Source: an uncultured Dysosmobacter sp. (GTDB lineage Bacteria > Bacillota > Clostridia > Oscillospirales > Oscillospiraceae). Taken from it: DNA of 19,991 nt. Where the stretch lies: positions 1-19,991 of the forward strand of contig CAKTSC010000006.1 of NCBI GenBank assembly GCA_934597465.1, given 5' to 3'. Positions 16,188 through 19,991 of the stretch are shown here, one piece after another. Each line of letters begins with the position of its first letter. Position 1 is the stretch's first letter. The notes below the pieces were generated by a model. That model had not been told where the DNA came from. It saw nothing but the letters and a program-made list of their open reading frames with translations, and did no database searches. Position numbers and translations under genes: made by a program.

Positions 16188-16202
16188 AAATCACGGTGAT
16201 TT
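16188..16202. promoter_or_regulatory. 15-bp dyad, candidate operator
   Basis: AAATCAC-G-GTGATTT is a perfect 7-1-7 palindrome about 70 bp upstream of the extended -10 box of the transporter operon. The form suits a dimeric helix-turn-helix regulator. No regulator gene for it is in the window. Confidence 0.5.
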
Positions 16203-16224
16203 CTGCCCTGCGGTAAAACGTCGG

Positions 16225-16269
16225 CTTTCCGGTCTTTCCGGGCTTTCCCGCACTTTTCCGTCTTTCCCG
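16225..16269. repeat. Five CTTTCC-type repeats spaced 9-10 bp apart
   Basis: On the plus strand CTTTCCGG, CTTTCCGG, CTTTCCCG, CTTTTCCG and CTTTCCCG start at 16225, 16234, 16243, 16253 and 16262. The near-helical spacing is that of tandem protein binding sites, though a purine-rich run by chance is possible. Confidence 0.45.
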
Positions 16270-16326
16270 GGAGATGTCTCCCCTTTTCCCCCGCCGGATT
16301 TTGTCTGCCCGCCGGGGCCGCGAGAT

Positions 16327-16449
16327 ACAACAAAGGCCAAACCGATCCCGAAGGATCCGTCCGGCCTGCTCCCATGCTCCGCTGCCCGGTATGCAGTTTT
16401 CTCCCCTCCGGGGACTTTCCTGTCGCTTCCCGAGTCTTCACGGATGTTT
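16327..16449 (-). ncRNA. Candidate small RNA or attenuated leader
   Basis: The RNA would begin just downstream of a consensus minus-strand promoter and end about 120 nt later at an intrinsic terminator. That terminator is a 14-bp arm pair with one mismatch and a UUCG tetraloop (16335-16366), followed by TTTGTTGT (16334-16327). No ribosome binding site with a credible reading frame is seen inside. No known RNA family was recognised. It lies between glpP and the transporter operon, so it may be a free small RNA or a premature-termination product of a long transporter leader. Confidence 0.55.
16335..16366 (-). terminator. Terminator of the candidate small RNA
   Basis: Reading minus, GGCCGGACGGATCC, UUCG, GGATCGGTTTGGCC (13 of 14 pairs including G-U), then an interrupted T-run TTTGTTGT. 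C(UUCG)G is an unusually stable loop. Confidence 0.7.
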
Positions 16450-16455
16450 AACAGT

Positions 16456-16485
16456 ATTATAACGGAAAGCCGTCCCTTCTGTCAA
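16456..16485 (-). promoter_or_regulatory. Consensus sigma-A-type promoter
   Basis: Reading minus, TTGACA (16480-16485) and TATAAT (16456-16461), both exact consensus, with an 18-bp spacer. It is the strongest promoter in the window and no protein-coding start follows within 500 bp. Confidence 0.85.
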
Positions 16486-16518
16486 TGGTTTTCCGTCATC
16501 CCGCCCAAAGAGGGAAAC

Positions 16519-16546
16519 GGCGGGGGAGCCATTTGGCTCCCCCGCC
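16519..16546 (-). terminator. Terminator of the dehydrogenase-malic enzyme-glpP operon
   Basis: A perfect 12-bp stem (GGCGGGGGAGCC and complement) with an AAAT loop, followed on the minus strand by GTTTCCCTCTTT. It lies about 30 bp after the glpP stop. Confidence 0.8.
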
Positions 16547-16574
16547 TGGGGTCGTTTTCGGAAAGCGGGGCCTC

Positions 16575-17138
16575 TCAGGCCCGCCACAGCTCCTCCCGGG
16601 AGGTGGAGATACCCACCGCCCCGGCGGAGAGGGCCGCCAGCACGTCGGACTTGTCCGTGATGAGCCCCCCGGCGATGATGGGCACGTCGGTCTCCGCTCC
16701 CACCCGGGCAATGACCTTGGGGATGATGCCCGGCATCAGCTCAATGAGATCCGGCTGCACCTGCAGCTGCTCCCGCCGGAGGTTCTGGATGGCCATGGAG
16801 TCGATGGCGAAGATCCGCAGCACCGTGATGAGCCCCAGCTCCCTGGCCCGGCGGGCCAGCAGCGCCCGGGTGGTGATGACGCCGTCGGCCCCGGCCTGGC
16901 GGACGAAATCCACGGCGATGCTCTTCTGGCTGAGCCCCGCCACGAGATCCAGGTGGACGATGGCCAGCCGCCCGCTCTCCCTCACCTGGGCCACCAGCCC
17001 CGGCAGGGAGCAGACGTCCCCGAAGAGGAGGAAGACGATGCCGCAGGGGGACTCCAGCGCCCGGCGGAGCTGGGCCTCATCCTTGACGGCGGCGATGATG
17101 GGGCTCTCCTCCAGAGCCCGGCGGAGCGGACGATCCAT
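16575..17138 (-). CDS. glpP: Glycerol-3-phosphate responsive antiterminator GlpP
   Basis: RNA-binding antiterminator with a TIM-barrel-like fold. In Bacillus, with glycerol-3-phosphate, it lets transcription pass leader terminators of glpD, glpFK and glpTQ. The 187 residues cover the family: PIIAAVKDEAQL (13-24), VFLLFGDVCSL (35-45), HLDLVAGLS (62-70), GADGVITTR (83-91), IELMPG (132-137) and the phosphate-type loop IIAGGLI (154-160) before GISTS. The ATG has GGAAAGG upstream and lies 15 bp after the malic enzyme stop, so it is cotranscribed with it. No glpF, glpK or glpD lies in the window, but a GDPD start lies divergently at the head of this operon. Confidence 0.93.
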   Translation of the reverse strand: MDRPLRRALEESPIIAAVKDEAQLRRALESPCGIVFLLFGDVCSLPGLVAQVRESGRLAIVHLDLVAGLSQKSIAVDFVRQAGADGVITTRALLARRARELGLITVLRIFAIDSMAIQNLRREQLQVQPDLIELMPGIIPKVIARVGAETDVPIIAGGLITDKSDVLAALSAGAVGISTSREELWRA

Positions 17139-17153
17139 GCTGTCCCTTTCCTT

Positions 17154-18326
17154 TCAGATGCGGGCCACACCGCTGCGGCGGGCCGCCTCGGCCACGGCCT
17201 TCGCCACGGCGGGGCCCACCCGCTTGTCAAAGGCCTTGGGAATGATGTAATCCTCGGAGAGCTCGTCCTCCGGCACCAGGGAAGCCAGCGCCTGGGCGGC
17301 GGCCATCTTCATCTCCTCGTTGATGTCGCTGGCGCGGACATCGAAGGCGCCCCGGAAGATGCCGGGGAAGGCCAGGACGTTGTTGATCTGGTTGGGATAG
17401 TCGCTGCGGCCGGTGGAGACCACCTTGGCCCCGCCCGCCTTGGCCTCGTCGGGGAAGATCTCCGGCGTGGGGTTGGCGCAGGCGAAGAGGATGGCGTCCC
17501 GGTTCATGGTCTGCACCATCTCCCGGGTCACCATGCCCGGGGCGGAGACGCCGATGAAGACGTCGGCCCCCACCAGCATGTCGGCGAGGGATCCGGCCTT
17601 CCGGTCAAGGTTCGTGACCTGGGCCATTTCCTCCTTGATCCAGTTGAGGCCCTCCCGTCCGGCGTAGATGGCGCCCTTGCGGTCGCACATGGTGATATCC
17701 CGGAAGCCCGCGGAGAGCAGCAGCTTCGTGATGGCGATGGCGGCGGCCCCGGCGCCGGAGGTGACGATCTGCACGTCCTCCTTGCGCTTGCCCACTACCT
17801 TCAGCGCGTTGGTGAGGCCCGCCAGGGTGATGACGGCGGTGCCGTGCTGGTCGTCGTGGAAGATGGGGATGTCGCACTTCTCCTTCAGCTTCCGCTCGAT
17901 CTCAAAGCAGCGGGGGGCGGCGATATCCTCCAGGTTGATGCCGCCGAAGGAGCCGGAGATGTTGTAGACCGTCTCCACGAACTCGTCCACATCCTTGGTC
18001 TTCACGCACAGGGGGAAGGCGTCCACCCCGCCGAAGGCCTTGAAGAGGACGCACTTGCCCTCCATCACCGGCATCCCGGCCTCGGGGCCGATATCGCCCA
18101 GGCCCAGCACGGCGCTGCCGTCGGTGATGACGGCGCAGAGGTTGTGCCGCCGGGTCAGCTCATAGCTCTTATTGATGTCCTTCTGGATCTCCAGGCAGGG
18201 CTGGGCCACGCCGGGGGTATAGGCCAGGGACAGATCGTCCTTGGTCTCCACCGGCACGGTGGCCACGACCTCGATCTTGCCCTTCCACTCGCCGTGGAGC
18301 CGCAGGGATTCCTTCGCGTAATCCAT
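17154..18326 (-). CDS. NAD(P)-dependent malic enzyme
   Basis: Oxidative decarboxylation of malate to pyruvate and CO2. The 390 residues make the short bacterial form without a phosphotransacetylase domain. Visible features are the catalytic Tyr in AYTPGV (Y36), the catalytic Lys in KAFGGVDAFP (K96 or the nearby K91), metal ligands in NLEDIAAPRC (E133, D134) and FHDDQHGT (D158, D159), and the nucleotide-binding SGAGAAAIA (190-198). Cofactor preference is not decided by eye. An upstream in-frame start at 18347 overlaps the previous gene. The ATG at 18326 follows AGGAGGAG and is used. It is the middle gene of the operon, 17 bp after the dehydrogenase. Confidence 0.94.
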   Translation of the reverse strand: MDYAKESLRLHGEWKGKIEVVATVPVETKDDLSLAYTPGVAQPCLEIQKDINKSYELTRRHNLCAVITDGSAVLGLGDIGPEAGMPVMEGKCVLFKAFGGVDAFPLCVKTKDVDEFVETVYNISGSFGGINLEDIAAPRCFEIERKLKEKCDIPIFHDDQHGTAVITLAGLTNALKVVGKRKEDVQIVTSGAGAAAIAITKLLLSAGFRDITMCDRKGAIYAGREGLNWIKEEMAQVTNLDRKAGSLADMLVGADVFIGVSAPGMVTREMVQTMNRDAILFACANPTPEIFPDEAKAGGAKVVSTGRSDYPNQINNVLAFPGIFRGAFDVRASDINEEMKMAAAQALASLVPEDELSEDYIIPKAFDKRVGPAVAKAVAEAARRSGVARI

Positions 18327-18343
18327 TCTCGATCTCCTCCTTC

Positions 18344-19462
18344 TCAACTCTCAAAGGGGAACTGGTAGGGCAGCTTCAGCTCGTCCCGCAGGCCGATGAG
18401 CTCTCTCTGGATGGCCTCGCCCACGGGCACGCCCTTATCCTTGCGATCCTGCCAGGCCAGGTACTCCTTCTCACCGGCGGTATAGATGCGCTCCGCGCCC
18501 GGGGCCTTCTCGGAGGCCCGCAGCTCCCGGCAGATGCCGCCCGCGGTCTTCTCAAAGGTGTCAAGACCCATAAAGAACTCCGGATTGATAACGAAGAAGA
18601 AGTGGCCCAGGCGGTAGAGCTTGTTGCTGCCGTCGGGATTCTTGCCGCTGAGGGCCTTCATGTAGGGCCCTCCGGTAAGGGCGGAGGAGAGGATCTCCAC
18701 GATGGTGGTGAAGCCATAGCCCTTGTAGCCGCCGGTCTCCTCCCCCAGTCCGCCGATGGAGAGCAGGGCGCACTTGCCAGCCCGCATATCCTTGAGGATC
18801 TGGCCGGAGTCCGTCATGGTGCCGCCGTCCTTGGTGACCACCAGGCCCGGAGGAGTGGGCTTGCCGGAGCGCTCATAGAACTCGATCTTGCCGTTCTGCA
18901 CGATGGAGGTGGCGCAGTCGAAGTTGAAGGGGAAGGCCTCGTCGGTGGGCATGGTGAAGGTCAGGGGGTTGGTGCCCATCATGGGCTCCACGCCGAAGGT
19001 GGGGGCCACGGAGGGGCGGGCGTTGGTGCCGGTAATGCCGATCATCCCGGCCTTCTCGGCCATGCCGCTCCAGTACCCGGCGATGCCGTAGTGGGTGGAA
19101 TTCATGATGGCGCCGCCGGCCATGCCGTACTGCTTCGCCTTCTCGATGAGCTTTTCCATCATGCGGTAGCTGGCCACCATGCCCATGCCGTTGTTGGCGT
19201 CCATCACCACGGTGGTGGGGGTCTCCTTCACGATGTCGAGCTTGGTGACGGGCAGCAGGGTGCCGTTCTTGATGCGATCCAGGTAGATGGGCTTGAAGCG
19301 GTTGCAGCCGTGGCTCTCGATGCCCCGGCGGTCAGACTCCAGCAGCACGTCCGCGCAGATGCGGGCGTCCTCCTCCGGCACGCCGTAGGCCTGGAAGACA
19401 TCCACCATGAAGTCATTCATCAGCTTCCAGGGGACATAGGGTCTCGTTTCCTTGTTTTCCAT
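18344..19462 (-). CDS. Malate/L-lactate dehydrogenase family (Ldh_2) oxidoreductase
   Basis: NAD(P)-dependent 2-hydroxyacid dehydrogenase of the Ldh_2 family (malate, ureidoglycolate, sulfolactate and related dehydrogenases). The 372 residues fit the family. SDRRGIESHGCNRF (43-56) is the conserved N-terminal motif, NSTHYGIAGY (121-130) contains the proposed catalytic histidine H124, and GVEPMMGTNPLTFTMPT the nucleotide/substrate loop. The open frame runs on to 19954 through the leader, but GGGAGG before the ATG at 19462 and the family N-terminus fix the start. Co-occurrence with malic enzyme makes malate the likeliest substrate: malate/oxaloacetate by this enzyme, then malate to pyruvate. This is inference. 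Confidence 0.92.
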   Translation of the reverse strand: MENKETRPYVPWKLMNDFMVDVFQAYGVPEEDARICADVLLESDRRGIESHGCNRFKPIYLDRIKNGTLLPVTKLDIVKETPTTVVMDANNGMGMVASYRMMEKLIEKAKQYGMAGGAIMNSTHYGIAGYWSGMAEKAGMIGITGTNARPSVAPTFGVEPMMGTNPLTFTMPTDEAFPFNFDCATSIVQNGKIEFYERSGKPTPPGLVVTKDGGTMTDSGQILKDMRAGKCALLSIGGLGEETGGYKGYGFTTIVEILSSALTGGPYMKALSGKNPDGSNKLYRLGHFFFVINPEFFMGLDTFEKTAGGICRELRASEKAPGAERIYTAGEKEYLAWQDRKDKGVPVGEAIQRELIGLRDELKLPYQFPFES

Positions 19463-19513
19463 CTTGCATCCTCCCTTTATGATAGTTTGGGTAGTATCCG
19501 GCACGGAGAAGCC

Positions 19514-19553
19514 AAAAAACCGCCGGCCCTGCGCTCTGCGGGACTGGCGGCGG
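19514..19553 (-). terminator. Leader terminator upstream of the dehydrogenase operon
   Basis: Reading minus, a CCGCCG/CGGCGG base stem (with an upper CCC-GC/GC-GGG stem) is followed by TTTTTT (19519-19514). It lies about 50 nt before the first start codon and about 120 nt after the promoter, so it must be bypassed for expression. The arm 19548-19537 can instead pair with an upstream segment. Confidence 0.75.
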
Positions 19554-19634
19554 GAGGGAGATCCCGGGGGCTGCGGCCATTTCCGGGCGGCGGGCGGCAG
19601 CACAAGGAAGCCCACGCCGTGGGCCAGTCCTGCA
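19537..19634 (-). promoter_or_regulatory. Alternative (antiterminator-type) fold in the dehydrogenase leader
   Basis: Reading minus, TGCAGGACTGGC (19634-19623) can pair with GCCAGTCCCGCA (19548-19537) at 11 of 12 positions, enclosing about 74 nt that include a CCCAC-GGC-GTGGG hairpin (19623-19611). The second strand is part of the terminator's left arm, so the two folds exclude each other. No known riboswitch class was recognised. Confidence 0.55.
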
Positions 19635-19676
19635 TCGCTCAAACTCTCCATGCAACATGATTCACTTGACACTCCC

Positions 19677-19705
19677 AATATACCCTGCTCCGGCGGCCCC
19701 GTCAA
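19677..19705 (-). promoter_or_regulatory. Promoter of the dehydrogenase-malic enzyme-glpP operon
   Basis: Reading minus, TTGACG (19700-19705), 17-bp spacer, TATATT (19677-19682). The start point would be near 19670, giving a leader of about 208 nt. Confidence 0.8.
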
Positions 19706-19767
19706 GAGGGGAACGGCAGATGGGAGAAATTTTTGTCGCTTTTGCCCAGGGAAGGCCGAAAACGGAA

Positions 19768-19797
19768 TTGACAGCCCCCTCCCCCCGGGTCTATGAT
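19768..19797 (+). promoter_or_regulatory. Promoter of the GDPD gene
   Basis: TTGACA (19768-19773, consensus), 18-bp spacer rich in C, TATGAT (19792-19797). It fires away from the dehydrogenase promoter, whose -35 lies about 60 bp to the left. Confidence 0.75.
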
Positions 19798-19828
19798 AGA
19801 GACAACGAAACGGCGGAGCGTGGGAGAG

Positions 19829-19862
19829 CCGGACAGGCGCGGGATGCGTCTGCCCGGTTTTT
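19829..19862 (+). terminator. Leader terminator upstream of the GDPD gene
   Basis: CCGGACAGGCGC, loop GGGAT, GCGTCTGCCCGG pair at 11 of 12 positions (one G-U, one A-C mismatch), followed by TTTTT. It lies between the promoter and the ATG, 33 nt before it, with no gene in between to terminate. This is the arrangement of known GlpP-controlled leaders. Confidence 0.8.
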
Positions 19863-19895
19863 CGCACTCCCCGGAGAACGGGAAGGAGAACCGAT

Positions 19896-19982
19896 ATGCA
19901 GGCAAAGGCGTTCGCCCACAGAGGCTTCAGCGGCAAATACCCCGAGAACACCATGCTGGCCTTGTGTATTTTAATTTTGTAG
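19896..19982 (+). pseudogene. Glycerophosphodiester phosphodiesterase, 5' fragment (broken)
   Basis: The first 22 residues match the start of GDPD enzymes, which release glycerol-3-phosphate from glycerophosphodiesters: AFAHRGFSGKYPENTMLA holds the catalytic HRG (8-10) and the metal-binding ENT (17-19, E17). After ...CTGGCCTT the expected continuation (family: LAF..A) is lost. The frame reads four hydrophobic residues and stops at TAG (19980-19982). The last 28 bases are markedly AT-richer and end with AGGAGGGG, like the front of another gene. The start has GGAAGGAG upstream. Either an insertion interrupts the gene at about 19964 or the sequence end is chimeric. The window ends 9 bases later, so which one cannot be told. 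Confidence 0.65.
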
Positions 19983-19991
19983 GAGGGGTCG

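Noticed and set aside
16412..16421. AGGAAAGTCC on the minus strand, recalling an RNase P RNA core element
   Set aside because: The transcript is only about 120 nt and none of the other conserved RNase P segments is present.
16118..16441. 107-codon minus-strand frame in the transporter upstream region
   Set aside because: GTG start without a ribosome binding site, and it reads through the small-RNA terminator and the repeat array. Low-complexity composition.
16485..18368. 627-codon open frame on the plus strand
   Set aside because: Antisense to glpP and malic enzyme, Gly/His/Asp-rich and unlike any protein family. A shadow of GC-rich codon use.
19413..19658. 81-codon frame in the dehydrogenase leader as a leader peptide
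   Set aside because: No ribosome binding site before its ATG, crosses the terminator and overlaps the dehydrogenase start. No run of regulatory codons typical of attenuator peptides.

Overview
The window is about 20 kb of GC-rich, gene-dense bacterial chromosome. The gene order (mraZ-rsmH-ftsL-PBP, rsmD-coaD-coiled-coil protein, asp23-fakA), the AGGAGG-type ribosome binding sites and the TTGACA/TATAAT-type promoters point to a high-GC member of the Clostridia, probably Oscillospirales. That placement is inferred from layout and protein style. No rRNA or other marker is present. No tRNA, CRISPR array, prophage or complete insertion sequence was seen.

Layout. Positions 1-3900, minus strand: start of the division and cell-wall cluster (mraZ, rsmH, ftsL, then a penicillin-binding protein running off the left edge), driven by a near-consensus promoter followed by a phased array of GTGGG boxes that looks like the MraZ autoregulatory operator. 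Positions 4014-5775, minus strand: rsmD-coaD-DivIVA-like operon with its own promoter and a strong terminator. Positions 5899-8817, plus strand: a single YbjN-like gene, then asp23-fakA (the yloU-yloV pair) with a structured leader. Positions 8852-9472, minus strand: a YcxB-like membrane protein. Positions 9535-16120, minus strand: a complete five-gene peptide-type ABC importer (binding lipoprotein, two permeases, two ATPases) with a cytoplasmic alkaline-phosphatase-superfamily enzyme as sixth gene. Positions 15935-16574: a long regulatory gap with a consensus promoter, a candidate small RNA or attenuated leader, a repeat array and a dyad. Positions 16519-19705, minus strand: Ldh_2-family dehydrogenase, malic enzyme and the glycerol-3-phosphate antiterminator GlpP. 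Positions 19768-19991, plus strand: the first residues of a glycerophosphodiester phosphodiesterase (GDPD), broken close to the window edge.

The most interesting region is the right end. GlpP is the third gene of a malate-type operon, and the divergently transcribed neighbour begins as a GDPD, the enzyme class (GlpQ) that belongs to the GlpP regulon in Bacillus subtilis. Both divergent transcripts carry an intrinsic terminator between promoter and start codon. In the malate-side leader an upstream segment can pair (11 of 12 positions) with the left arm of that terminator, so two mutually exclusive folds are possible. This fits an antitermination circuit joining glycerophosphodiester use to C4-acid metabolism. 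The control link is inference. The promoters, terminators, pairing and gene neighbours are seen directly.
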